Source of the DNA: an uncultured Polaribacter sp.
GTDB taxonomy: Bacteria; Bacteroidota; Bacteroidia; Flavobacteriales; Flavobacteriaceae
Direction: 5' to 3'
Length of the DNA stretch: 64,000 bases
Assembly: GCA_943788045.1 (NCBI GenBank)
Contig: CALSOT010000002.1
Location: 366,310 to 430,309, forward strand
A program made the position numbers and the translations under genes. Below, piece by piece: positions 1-9,817 of this stretch (positions are counted from its first letter, which is position 1; each line of letters opens with the position of its first letter). The notes below the pieces were generated by a model. The model saw nothing but the letters and a program-made list of their open reading frames with translations. It did no database searches and was not told the origin of the DNA.

Positions 1-1
1 A

Positions 2-673
2 TGGCAAGTAAATGAATGGGTGAAAAAAGCAGTTGTTTTATATTTCCCTATTCAAAAAATGGAAACTTTAGAAGCTGGTATTTTTGAATATCACGATAAA
101 ATGCCTTTAAAAACCAATTATGCAGCGCAAGGAGTTCGTGTGGTTCCTGGAGCATCTGCTCGTCAAGGTTCATTTCTTTCTGCGGGTACTATATTAATGC
201 CAAGTTACGTTAATATTGGTGCTTATGTAGATGAAGGAACTATGATTGATACTTGGGCTACGGTTGGTTCTTGTGCACAAATTGGTAAAAATGTTCACCT
301 TTCTGGTGGTGTTGGAATTGGTGGTGTTTTAGAACCATTACAAGCTGCGCCAGTAATTATTGAAGATGGTGCTTTTATAGGTTCGCGTTGTATAGTTGTA
401 GAAGGAGTAAGAGTAGGTAAAGAAGCGGTTTTAGGAGCTAACGTTGTGTTAACAATGAGTACTAAAATTATAGATGTGACAGGTGACGTACCGGTTGAAA
501 CCAAAGGAGCTGTGCCTCCGCGTTCTGTTGTAATTCCTGGTAGTTATACTAAAAAGTTTGCTGCAGGAGAATTTAATGTACCTTGTGCCCTAATTATTGG
601 AAAGAGAAAAGAAAGTACCAACAAAAAGACTTCTTTAAATGATGCTTTACGTGAATATGACGTGGCAGTTTAA
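2..673 (+). CDS. dapD: 2,3,4,5-tetrahydropyridine-2,6-dicarboxylate N-succinyltransferase (5'-truncated by window edge)
   Basis: Frame 2 is open from base 2 (WQVNEWVKKAVVLYFP...), so the ATG at 20 is internal. Left-handed beta-helix hexapeptides and GTMIDTWATVGSCAQIGKNVHLSGGVGIGGVLEP are typical of DapD. Confidence 0.95.
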   Translation, partial: WQVNEWVKKAVVLYFPIQKMETLEAGIFEYHDKMPLKTNYAAQGVRVVPGASARQGSFLSAGTILMPSYVNIGAYVDEGTMIDTWATVGSCAQIGKNVHLSGGVGIGGVLEPLQAAPVIIEDGAFIGSRCIVVEGVRVGKEAVLGANVVLTMSTKIIDVTGDVPVETKGAVPPRSVVIPGSYTKKFAAGEFNVPCALIIGKRKESTNKKTSLNDALREYDVAV

Positions 674-687
674 TATTTAAAATAGCT

Positions 688-1443
688 ATGACAAAGATTA
701 CTGCAATTATACCAACTTTAAATGAAGAAATTCATATTGAAGAAGCTATTAAGTCTGTAAGTTTTGCTGATGAAATTATAGTTATAGATTCTTTTAGCAC
801 AGATAAAACTTTAGAACTAGCTAAAAATCATAAGGTAAAAATCATCAAGCGAAAGTTTGATGATTTTTCTTCTCAAAAAAACTTCGCTATTACCCATGCT
901 TCTCACGATTGGATTTATATTTTAGATGCAGATGAGAGAGTGACTCCAGAAGTTGAACAAGAGATTTTGACTGCAGTTAACAATCCGAAAGATTTTGTTG
1001 GTTTTTATGTACGAAGAACTTTTTATTTTTGTGGAAAGAAGATTAATTATGGTGGTTGCCAAAGAGACAAAGTTATCCGTTTGTTTTTAAAGGAGTATTG
1101 TAAATATTCAGGTGTCGTTCACGAAACCATAGTTGCTAATGGTAAAATAGGTTTTTTTAAAAATAAAATTGAGCATTACTCTTATAAAAGTTATGATCAT
1201 TATATTTCCAAGATGAATCATTACGGAGCTTTAAGAGCAAAACAATTTTATCAGGAAGGAAAAAAGGTGAATTTATTTCATATTTTAGTCAAACCACCTG
1301 CTAGATTTGTTATCCATTATTTTATCAGAAGAGGTTTCTTGGATGGTTTTCCGGGGTATATTTTTGCCAAAACCCAGTCTTATAGTGTTTATACCAAATA
1401 TTTAAAATTATGGCTTTTAAATAAAGGAATTAAGAAAGATTAA
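688..1443 (+). CDS. Glycosyltransferase family 2 (LPS core-type)
   Basis: ITAIIPTLNEEIHIEEAIKSV...DEIIVIDSFSTDKT...ILDADERVTPE: GT-A fold GT2 motifs. Confidence 0.9.
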   Translation: MTKITAIIPTLNEEIHIEEAIKSVSFADEIIVIDSFSTDKTLELAKNHKVKIIKRKFDDFSSQKNFAITHASHDWIYILDADERVTPEVEQEILTAVNNPKDFVGFYVRRTFYFCGKKINYGGCQRDKVIRLFLKEYCKYSGVVHETIVANGKIGFFKNKIEHYSYKSYDHYISKMNHYGALRAKQFYQEGKKVNLFHILVKPPARFVIHYFIRRGFLDGFPGYIFAKTQSYSVYTKYLKLWLLNKGIKKD

Positions 1444-2186
1444 TTCTTTTGATAAAAATTATAATTTTTTAAAAGTCTATTTAACTTGTAAGTGAAAAAA
1501 GCAAATAATTGCCAAAAAGGGCGAATAACTTCCCTAATTATCTTTTTATACCTCGCTATCCCTTTCTGCTGCAAAGTAGTGCCACCTAAATTGTAATCAT
1601 TGCTAATTACATATTTTTTTTTAGTAACTAGCACTGGAGTTTTATGCTTAAAAACGTCTTGCTTCAATACGTCTATTGGTGAATAAATGGTTTTTAAATT
1701 TTTAAAAAGATTTTTTGCTGCTTTTTTTCCAATAATTTGTCCCGTAGTTTGCAAAGGAGGAACCAAGAATAGTTGTGTAAATTCTTTTTTATTTAGTGGA
1801 TAAAAGCCCTTCCTTCCAGAAATATCTACAAAATCGTTTATTGTTATTTCATTAAAAATTTCAGGTAAATCTTTAAAAAATGACTCATCTACTAGTGCGT
1901 CATCTTCAAGAATAATAGCAAATTGTTCTTTTTGGTTTTGTATTTCTCTCCATAGTTCAAAGTAAGTTTTGGTTAAACCAATTTCTCCATCATTCAAATT
2001 TGGATAATGAGTGCATATATTGAAATCTTTTTTTGTTTTTTTTAAAAATGTAGTGGGTAATTCTTTCCCATAAAGAGCAGAAAACCTAATAATTGGAATA
2101 TTCAAATCTTTAAATTGTTTCTCCATAAAGTTTTTACGCTTAAGGCTTTTATCAAGATTTATGTAATATACTTTGTATGATTTCAT
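1440..2186 (-). CDS. Glycosyltransferase family 25 (LPS-type)
   Basis: MKSYKVYYINLDKSLKRKNFMEKQF...FAIILEDDALVD. Start placed at 2186, giving an ATGA overlap with the upstream gene. Confidence 0.85.
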   Translation of the reverse strand: MKSYKVYYINLDKSLKRKNFMEKQFKDLNIPIIRFSALYGKELPTTFLKKTKKDFNICTHYPNLNDGEIGLTKTYFELWREIQNQKEQFAIILEDDALVDESFFKDLPEIFNEITINDFVDISGRKGFYPLNKKEFTQLFLVPPLQTTGQIIGKKAAKNLFKNLKTIYSPIDVLKQDVFKHKTPVLVTKKKYVISNDYNLGGTTLQQKGIARYKKIIREVIRPFWQLFAFFTYKLNRLLKNYNFYQKN

Positions 2187-2986
2187 AATTTTATCCAATT
2201 TTCACAAGCTACTTCATTTTCTTTATCCAAAAACCATTTTTTTGGAGCAATCACCGTTTTGTAATTATTGTTATTTAACCAAGCTCCCCACCAAGAAAAA
2301 CTGCTATTTGCAATTATATTATGCTTGCATAAACTCATTAAATACATGTCTTCATGTGGAATGGTATTATTATCAATATATAAAGCATTTTCAATTATTA
2401 GATTTTCTTTAGTCCAGGGGATGTCGTCAGAAAACACGAAAAATGAAAGATTTAAATATTTACTTTTCATCATATCAATTGCTCTGTTATAATAGTCTAT
2501 GTTACATGTTCCATGAACACTGTTGGCTTTTTTATCAGAGATATAATCTCCTCTCCTAATGTGAAGGGAACAACTATTTTCTAATGACTTAATTTTTTCG
2601 GCAATTTTATCCGTATCTGAAGATATTTTTTGATTGATTACAAATTCTGTTAATAATGTATTTCTTATTTTTTTAAAATATTTTTCAGTTTGAAAGTATC
2701 CTTTTATGTATTCATTACCTTTTAATGACTTCAGGTTTTCATTAAATATTAAATTCTTTTCTTTTTTTGATTTCTTTAGTCCGATTTTTCCTAAAAATAT
2801 AGAGAGAGAATTAGCCGTCCTTAAATCGATTTTATATTTATCGAGTTGGTAACCTCCGTGTAATTTGTATTTTTTTACTTTTGATAGATCTAGTTTTACG
2901 GCAAAGCCGTCAAGAGCTAAGGCTTTGGCATATGCATATTGAAACATTTGATTTCCTAGACCACCAAGTATTCTTACAATTATCAT
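2183..2986 (-). CDS. Alpha-1,2-fucosyltransferase (GT11)
   Basis: MIIVRILGGLGNQMFQYAYAKALA, SLHIRRGDYISDK, NIIANSSFSWWGAWLN: GT11 hallmarks. Start moved to the internal Met at 2986. Confidence 0.93.
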   Translation of the reverse strand: MIIVRILGGLGNQMFQYAYAKALALDGFAVKLDLSKVKKYKLHGGYQLDKYKIDLRTANSLSIFLGKIGLKKSKKEKNLIFNENLKSLKGNEYIKGYFQTEKYFKKIRNTLLTEFVINQKISSDTDKIAEKIKSLENSCSLHIRRGDYISDKKANSVHGTCNIDYYNRAIDMMKSKYLNLSFFVFSDDIPWTKENLIIENALYIDNNTIPHEDMYLMSLCKHNIIANSSFSWWGAWLNNNNYKTVIAPKKWFLDKENEVACENWIKL

Positions 2987-3079
2987 CTTAGTATTTATAT
3001 TTAAAAGGAGAAACCTCAGGGAAAGGACAAGATACAAATGTTATCTCACTTTTTTTTATGTATTTAATCACGAAAATTA

Positions 3080-5098
3080 TTAATATTTAATATTTGGTTT
3101 AGGTTGTTTTTTGTTATTAAAATATAGGTATTTTGTAGTGTAATAGTAGGCTGATAAAAGGCTATCCATTTTTTCTGTAACATCTAGTTTATTGGATTTT
3201 ATATCTCGATATGAATTATTATTTATACTATACAGAGCAGCTTTTTTTGATCTATTTGTTTTTTCGTAATAATACTCGTCTTTTATTAATCCAACTGCGC
3301 CTTCACCTTTATTTTGAGTATAGATAAAAGCAGCGGTATTTATTGATGTACTGTCCAATAAATCCCTTCCCAAAGTATAATTTACGTAATCAATTTTAGC
3401 TATACTCGCGGCGGTAGGAAAAATATCTATCAATTTGGCATATTTATCTACAATTTGCGTTTTTGTATATTTAGGTGCGTGAATAAAACAAGGAGTATGA
3501 TTTAATTGAATTCCGAGATTGACCTCATTATTATTTAAGCCTTTTATTCCTTTTAAGTTAATACTATGATCTCCAAAGAAGACAAAGATAGAATTATCAT
3601 AATAACCAGACTCTTTTGTTCTGTCTAAAAAACGTGCAACATTAAAGTCTAAATATCGAAGTCCGTTGAGTTGACTTAATGATCTAAAGCCTCCATTTAG
3701 TATAGTCTTTTTATCAATTTCATTTTCTAAAATAGGTGTAAAACTTTCTTTTTTATCAGGCACTGTATAAGGCATGTGGTTTGTAGCTGTTTGGATGTAT
3801 GTCACAAAAGGTTTCTCTTTCTCGTGTAATTTTTTCAACTTTTTGTCAGCCTCTTTAAATAAGTCGTAATCATCAATTCCCCATACATCAGCTCTGTTTT
3901 CTTCTTCAAAACTACCTTCTTCATAAATTTTTAATTCCTTTATGTTTGATTGAAATACCCCTCTAATATTTGCCCAATTTGCAGAGCCTCCCAAGAAGTA
4001 TGATTTTTCATAGCCTTTAAATTGATCAAAAATAATACGTTGATCAATAATCATAGGGTTTCTAGATGCTGTTTTAACATCCTCAATATCTGGTAAGCCG
4101 GTAATACTTGCAAAAACACTTCCAGCTGTACCTGGTTTATGAACATAGAATTTAGAAAAACTTAAGCTTTCTCCAATTATGGAATCCATTTTTGGAGTAC
4201 TATTTATTGGGTTTCCGTAAAAACTCATTGGCGCTGTCCCCACTGATTCTAGCATAACAAAAATAATATTAGGTTTTACTTTATAAGGATTTTCAAAAGT
4301 TACCTTTTTTTCAAAGTTAACACTATCTTGAGGTAAATTTAAATGCTTAGCAATTACTGGGTAATAGGTTTTAAATTTCTTAATATCGACTCCTTCGCTT
4401 CTAAAAGCAAAACTATCAAAAAAGTATAGAACAGGGTTTAAAGCAAATTGATTTACTGAATTGTTTTTTGAGAAAAAAGCCTCACTCCATCTAAGAGGAT
4501 AATGAGTTACACTATTATAAATACCAAAGGATAAGACCAGGATTGTGAAAATAAAATATATCGCTTTTATTTTTTTTGTTATTTCTTGCTGAGTTTTAGA
4601 AAATAGGTTAAATAAAGAAGAGTTGAATTTATAGATAATAAAACTGAGTATGAAAAGACCGAGAAGCCCTTTATAAATGGGGTAACTTTCAATTAAAACC
4701 TGAATTGAAATTTTTAAATCACCTAAAAAACGGAGAGAGGAAGCGTCTAAACGAATTGCTAAATACTCATAATATCCAGAATCGAATAAGTAAAAAAGGG
4801 TTAAAACTAAATATGTCAGAACTAAATAAATTGTTCCTATTTTTTTATGAGTCTTACTTTTTAAAAAGCGATAATTTCTAATTAAAACAACTATTGCTAG
4901 AGGAAAAAAAGCAATAATAGCAAGTTTTAAATCAAAACGAATACCGAGCAATATAGCTTTTTGAATTTCTGGTGCTGGAATGTTTTCTAGTGGGCTAAAA
5001 TTATAATAAAAAATTCCTCTAAAAATAGAGTTAAAAACAAATAGAAAAAAAATATTTGTAAAGATGTATTTTATGTAGTTCGGAGTTTTTTTTAACAT
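3080..5098 (-). CDS. LTA synthase-family sulfatase / phosphoglycerol transferase-like membrane protein
   Basis: N-terminal transmembrane helices, then sulfatase-like domain: NIIFVMLESVGTAPMSFYG, FVFFGDHS. Confidence 0.88.
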   Translation of the reverse strand: MLKKTPNYIKYIFTNIFFLFVFNSIFRGIFYYNFSPLENIPAPEIQKAILLGIRFDLKLAIIAFFPLAIVVLIRNYRFLKSKTHKKIGTIYLVLTYLVLTLFYLFDSGYYEYLAIRLDASSLRFLGDLKISIQVLIESYPIYKGLLGLFILSFIIYKFNSSLFNLFSKTQQEITKKIKAIYFIFTILVLSFGIYNSVTHYPLRWSEAFFSKNNSVNQFALNPVLYFFDSFAFRSEGVDIKKFKTYYPVIAKHLNLPQDSVNFEKKVTFENPYKVKPNIIFVMLESVGTAPMSFYGNPINSTPKMDSIIGESLSFSKFYVHKPGTAGSVFASITGLPDIEDVKTASRNPMIIDQRIIFDQFKGYEKSYFLGGSANWANIRGVFQSNIKELKIYEEGSFEEENRADVWGIDDYDLFKEADKKLKKLHEKEKPFVTYIQTATNHMPYTVPDKKESFTPILENEIDKKTILNGGFRSLSQLNGLRYLDFNVARFLDRTKESGYYDNSIFVFFGDHSINLKGIKGLNNNEVNLGIQLNHTPCFIHAPKYTKTQIVDKYAKLIDIFPTAASIAKIDYVNYTLGRDLLDSTSINTAAFIYTQNKGEGAVGLIKDEYYYEKTNRSKKAALYSINNNSYRDIKSNKLDVTEKMDSLLSAYYYTTKYLYFNNKKQPKPNIKY

Positions 5099-5379
5099 AT
5101 ATTTTGTGTGGGTTTACAAAGGTACTATTTTACAATTATTAATAATAAAAACAATTAAGTAGAACAAAAATAGCTTAAAAATTTTTATGATTATGAGCAG
5201 AGTTAAAGAATTGTTTTACCCCGAGAAAACGAATTATTTGGGGATAAAACTGATTAAATGTTACAATAATTGGTTGCTATTATTTTTACTAGCAAAAAAT
5301 GAAAAAATTTATTGAGATACGTTTTATGATTTCAGTTAGTGTGCTTTAAAATCATTTTAATAAATATGTAATTCATTTT

Positions 5380-5410
5380 TTTGTGTAGCATATTTTATAT
5401 AGTAAATTTG
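5380..5410 (+). promoter_or_regulatory. Bacteroidota-type promoter (TTTG-N19-TAAATTTG) upstream of the CCA-adding enzyme gene
   Basis: TTTG at 5380-5383, 19-nt spacer, TAAATTTG at 5403-5410. Matches the -33 TTG / -7 TAnnTTTG consensus. Confidence 0.7.
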
Positions 5411-5489
5411 CCTTAAAATAATACGAATACAAATTCTTCAATTACCGATAAATTGATGGATCATATTCAAGTTTTAAGAGCGTAATTTC

Positions 5490-6914
5490 ATGCAAAAGCA
5501 ATTCTATACAGAAGCAATTTCCTCAAAAATATTTAGTGTAATATCTAAAGCATCAAAAGAACTACAAATAGATAGTTATGTAATTGGTGGTTTTGTTAGA
5601 GATTTTTTCCTGAAAAGAGGTAAATCTAAAGATATTGATGTAGTAGCAGTTGGAAGTGGAATTGAGTTGGCTCAAAAAGTAGCTATCATGTTGCCAAATA
5701 ACCCCAAGGTGCAGGTTTTTAAAACTTATGGAACAGCAATGTTGCGTTATAATGACATTGAAATTGAGTTTGTTGGAGCGAGAAAAGAGTCATATTCTGA
5801 AGATAGTAGAAATCCAGACGTAACAAAAGGTAGTTTACAAGATGATCAAAATAGGAGAGATTTAACTATAAATGCTTTAGCATTAAGTTTAAATGAAAAT
5901 AATTTTGGGGAACTTCTGGATCCTTTTAAAGGAATTGATGACATAGAAAACAAGGTTATTAAAACACCTTTAAATCCTGATATTACGTATTCAGATGATC
6001 CTCTGCGAATGATGCGGGCTATTCGTTTTTCAACACAATTAAGTTTTAATATTGAGAATAAATCTCAAGATGCTATCACAAGAAATGGATATCGTTTAAA
6101 AATAATATCGCGTGAAAGAATTGTTGTTGAATTAAATAAAATTTTAGCATCACCAAAACCATCAGTTGGTTTTTTATTATTAGAGAAAACAGGTCTGTTA
6201 AAACAAATTCTTCCTGAGTTATTAGATTTAAAAGGAGTAGAGGAGATAGAAGGTCAAAAACATAAAGATAATTTTTATCACTCACTAGAGGTTGTCGACA
6301 ATATTTGTAATAATACAGAAGATGTTTGGTTGCGATGGGCAGCCTTACTGCACGATATTGGGAAGGCACCAACTAAAAGATTTAGCAAAAAAGTAGGTTG
6401 GACGTTTCACTCCCACGAATTTGTTGGTTCTAAAATGGTATATAAGTTATTCAAGCGTTTAAAAATGCCAATGAATAATAAAATGAAATTCGTGCAAAAA
6501 ATGGTCATGTTAAGTTCTAGACCAATTGTTCTAGCCACGGAAGTAACAGATTCTGCTGTTAGACGTTTGGTTTTTGATGCGGGTGATGATATTAATTCTT
6601 TAATGACGTTGTGTGAAGCGGATATTACAACAAAGAACCCAAAGAAATTTAAGCGTTATCATCAAAATTTTGAGCTAGTAAGAGGTAAAATTAAAGAAGT
6701 CGAGGAAAGAGATCAAGTTCGAAATTTTCAGCCACCAGTTACTGGTGAAGAAATTATGAAAGCTTTCAACTTAAAACCTTGTAGAGAGATTGGACAAATA
6801 AAAGAGGCTATAAAAGAAGCTATTTTGGATGGTAAAATACCAAATGAGCATCAAGCATCTTATGATTTTATGATTGAAAAGGGAAAGAAATTAGGTTTAC
6901 AATTAAATTTGTAA
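5490..6914 (+). CDS. CCA tRNA nucleotidyltransferase / poly(A) polymerase family with HD domain
   Basis: VIGGFVRDFFLKRGKSKDIDVVAVGSG, RRDLTINALAL, WAALLHDIGKAPTK. Confidence 0.92.
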   Translation: MQKQFYTEAISSKIFSVISKASKELQIDSYVIGGFVRDFFLKRGKSKDIDVVAVGSGIELAQKVAIMLPNNPKVQVFKTYGTAMLRYNDIEIEFVGARKESYSEDSRNPDVTKGSLQDDQNRRDLTINALALSLNENNFGELLDPFKGIDDIENKVIKTPLNPDITYSDDPLRMMRAIRFSTQLSFNIENKSQDAITRNGYRLKIISRERIVVELNKILASPKPSVGFLLLEKTGLLKQILPELLDLKGVEEIEGQKHKDNFYHSLEVVDNICNNTEDVWLRWAALLHDIGKAPTKRFSKKVGWTFHSHEFVGSKMVYKLFKRLKMPMNNKMKFVQKMVMLSSRPIVLATEVTDSAVRRLVFDAGDDINSLMTLCEADITTKNPKKFKRYHQNFELVRGKIKEVEERDQVRNFQPPVTGEEIMKAFNLKPCREIGQIKEAIKEAILDGKIPNEHQASYDFMIEKGKKLGLQLNL

Positions 6915-6923
6915 GAATCGTAT

Positions 6924-7583
6924 TTATTTGATTTCCCAATTTTCCCAAACAAATTTATATTGATAAGTAATTTTATGAGTTTTTGCTAATTGTGTTTGAA
7001 TATTCTCCATTCTCTCATTGGCATTATCAATAATAAAATCATGGAATTGGATTTGTAAATTTTTAAAAATTGGAATCATACCTGATGATAAAAGAGACTC
7101 TAAAACTTCATATTCACCTCCTTCAATATTAATCTTAATCAGATCTACATGTGTAATTTTATTATCGTTAATAAAATTTAATATAGATTTTAATTTTATT
7201 TTTTCTGAACCATCTGAATCAATAAAAACAGAAGAAGCATCTTCACTATTACTAATAAAAAGTTCTTTGTCTTGGTCTGCTAAACCATAAGGATAGGCAG
7301 TAACTTTTGTAATATCTTTAAATTTGTTATCAATAATTTTATAGAATGATTTTACAGGTTCAAAAATAAATATTTTACATAAGTATCTTTTATAGATTTC
7401 TTGGGCAAAATTACCTTTATAACCACCTAAATCAAAAACTACTGAAGATTGAGATAAATCATAGTTTAATCTTAAAGTTTTGTCTCCATTAATCTTAAAC
7501 CAAGGTTTGCAACGTTTCTTTTGAATTTTACTTTCTTTTCTTTGCTGATTATTTTTTTTAGAAAAAAGGTTAAATTTTATCAC
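6924..7583 (-). CDS. FkbM family methyltransferase
   Basis: VVFDLGGYKGNFAQEIYKRY...IFEPVKSFYKIIDNKF...DLIKINIEGGEYEVLESLL. Confidence 0.85.
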   Translation of the reverse strand: MIKFNLFSKKNNQQRKESKIQKKRCKPWFKINGDKTLRLNYDLSQSSVVFDLGGYKGNFAQEIYKRYLCKIFIFEPVKSFYKIIDNKFKDITKVTAYPYGLADQDKELFISNSEDASSVFIDSDGSEKIKLKSILNFINDNKITHVDLIKINIEGGEYEVLESLLSSGMIPIFKNLQIQFHDFIIDNANERMENIQTQLAKTHKITYQYKFVWENWEIK

Positions 7584-7987
7584 AATATTTATAAAATTTT
7601 TGTTCTTGTAATTTTTTCCTAATCTAAATTAATTTATTGACATAAGTAAGTAAATATAATGATATTTCAATTTTATGTTAACTGATAAAGGCAAGAAAAC
7701 AAAATTAATGAAGAAGGACTTTATATATCATCTTACTATCTTCATTCTTAATTTAAAATAAATGAAGGAAGTTATATGAGTTGGTATTTGGTTCAATAAC
7801 AATAAATCAATATCAAGATTTTATGATTTTATAATGTAAAAAGGGAACGTTTTAGAATTAACATTTTTTCTGTGAATTGTTTTTATTCTTGAGATTAAAA
7901 AAATGATTTTAAATCATTTTTAATCGGATTTGAAAGGAATATTAAAATTACTTTTTGCAGTTAGTTCTTCAATGAAAATTATAACAG

Positions 7988-9817
7988 CTAATTCATACTT
8001 TGCATGGAAACTAACTTAAAATATTCTCCTTTTTTAGCCAACAACTCATCATGTTTCCCTTGTTCTACAATCTTTCCTTTTTTCATTACAACAATCTTAT
8101 CTGCTTTTTGAATGGTAGATAACCTATGTGCAATTACTAAAGAAGTTCTATTTTGCATCATTTTTTCCAGTGCAACTTGAACTAATTGTTCAGATTCTGT
8201 GTCTAAAGCTGAAGTAGCTTCATCTAAGATCATAATTGGTGGATTCTTTAAAACAGCTCTAGCAATAGATAAACGTTGTTTTTGTCCGCCAGAAAGGGTG
8301 CCTCCACCATCCCCAATGTTGGTGCTGAATTTTTCTGGTAAATTCTGAATAAACTCATTTGCGTTTGCAACCTTCGAAGCATCTAAAATAGCTGCATCAG
8401 TAGCGTTTTCTGTTCCTAACTTTATGTTGTTTGTTATTGTATCGTTGAATAGAATTGAGTCTTGCGTTACAATCCCCATCAGGCCTCTTAAGGATTTTTT
8501 TGTAACGTCTTTTATGTTTGTATTGTCTATTAAAACATCTCCTTTATTGACATCATAAAAACGGGTAATTAAATTTGCTAAGGTAGATTTTCCACTTCCA
8601 GATTGACCAACTAACGCAACCATTTCTCCTTTTTTTACTGTTAAAGAAAAATCTTTTAAAACATCCTCATCTTTATATTTAAAAGAAATATTTTTAAATT
8701 CAATTTCATTTTCAAATTTTTCTATAACTAAAGCATTTGGTTTATCTTTAATACTGTTTTCAGTATTTAAAATTTCCATGATTCTTTCGGCTGATGCTTC
8801 ACCTTTTTTTATGTTGTAAAATGTAGTCGTAATTAGTTTTATAGGATTTAAAACTGTGTAAAAGAGTACTATATATCCCATAAATTTACCAGCTTCTAAA
8901 GAACTTGTGTTTTTTAGAACATCAGTTCCTCCATACCAAAGAATAGCAATAATTGTGGCAGAGCCCAAAAATTCACTCATAGGAGATGCTAATGTTTGCC
9001 TATGAAAAACGCTCGTCATTAAGTTTCTAAAAGTAGAGGTAGAGTTATTGAATTTATGCTCAATAATTTTTTCAGAATTAAAACCCTTAATAACTCTTAA
9101 TCCGGTTAAGGTTTCTTCAATAAAGGATAAAAAAGTTCCTGTTTCTTTTTGAGCCTTAATTGATTGGGCCTTTAATTTTTTGCTGATGGATGAAATAATA
9201 AATCCAGAAACCGGTAATAGTACAAAAACAAATAGTGTTAATTTTACACTAATAAAAAGCATAATTCCAATAGAGATTATTACTGTTAACGGTTCCCTTA
9301 CTAGGGTTTCAATTGAGGTTAAGATAGAGTTCTCAACTTCCTGAACATCAGAGGTCATTCTTGCGATAATGTCTCCTTTTCTTTTCTCAGTAAAATAAGA
9401 TATTGGTAATTCTACAATTTTGTGATATAAATTATCGCGTAAGTCTTTTACAATACCAGTTCTTAAAAATGTAATAGCGTATGAGGCTAAATATCTAAAC
9501 AAGTTTTTGAAGAAAAATAAGGAAAGTGATAGTAAACAAATGAACAATAACACATTAACTTCACCATCTTCAATTATTTTATTAGAGATGAAGTAGTTAA
9601 ACCTACTTTCAAGATAGCTACCTATGTTAGTAAGTCCGTCATAAACAGGTTTTATTCTTACTTTTTCGTCCTTACCAAATAAAATATTCAATACAGGAAT
9701 AAAAGCTAAAACAGATAAAACATTGAATATGGCGTAAAAAATATTAAAGAGAATATTTAAAAGTGTAAACTTTCTGTACTTTCTTTCATATTTCAGAATG
9801 TCTTTAAAGTAGCTCAT
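7988..9817 (-). CDS. ABC transporter, fused permease/ATPase (MsbA-like lipid exporter)
   Basis: Walker A GQSGSGKST, signature LSGGQKQRLSIARA, Walker B IMILDEATSALD, N-terminal TM domain. Confidence 0.93.
   Translation of the reverse strand: MSYFKDILKYERKYRKFTLLNILFNIFYAIFNVLSVLAFIPVLNILFGKDEKVRIKPVYDGLTNIGSYLESRFNYFISNKIIEDGEVNVLLFICLLSLSLFFFKNLFRYLASYAITFLRTGIVKDLRDNLYHKIVELPISYFTEKRKGDIIARMTSDVQEVENSILTSIETLVREPLTVIISIGIMLFISVKLTLFVFVLLPVSGFIISSISKKLKAQSIKAQKETGTFLSFIEETLTGLRVIKGFNSEKIIEHKFNNSTSTFRNLMTSVFHRQTLASPMSEFLGSATIIAILWYGGTDVLKNTSSLEAGKFMGYIVLFYTVLNPIKLITTTFYNIKKGEASAERIMEILNTENSIKDKPNALVIEKFENEIEFKNISFKYKDEDVLKDFSLTVKKGEMVALVGQSGSGKSTLANLITRFYDVNKGDVLIDNTNIKDVTKKSLRGLMGIVTQDSILFNDTITNNIKLGTENATDAAILDASKVANANEFIQNLPEKFSTNIGDGGGTLSGGQKQRLSIARAVLKNPPIMILDEATSALDTESEQLVQVALEKMMQNRTSLVIAHRLSTIQKADKIVVMKKGKIVEQGKHDELLAKKGEYFKLVSMQSMN

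Noticed and set aside
295-504. Antisense ORF inside dapD, and similar 60-150 aa antisense ORFs throughout (e.g. 6076-6372, 32194-32493, 37878-38324, 49408-49704)
   Set aside because: They lie fully inside strongly supported genes on the other strand, have low-complexity composition and no recognisable domains.
7893-7923. Palindromic AAAAATGATTTTAAATCATTTTT between the fkbM-like and ABC genes
   Set aside because: Pure A/T pairing in a very AT-rich gap; could be a weak terminator but is not supported well enough to call.
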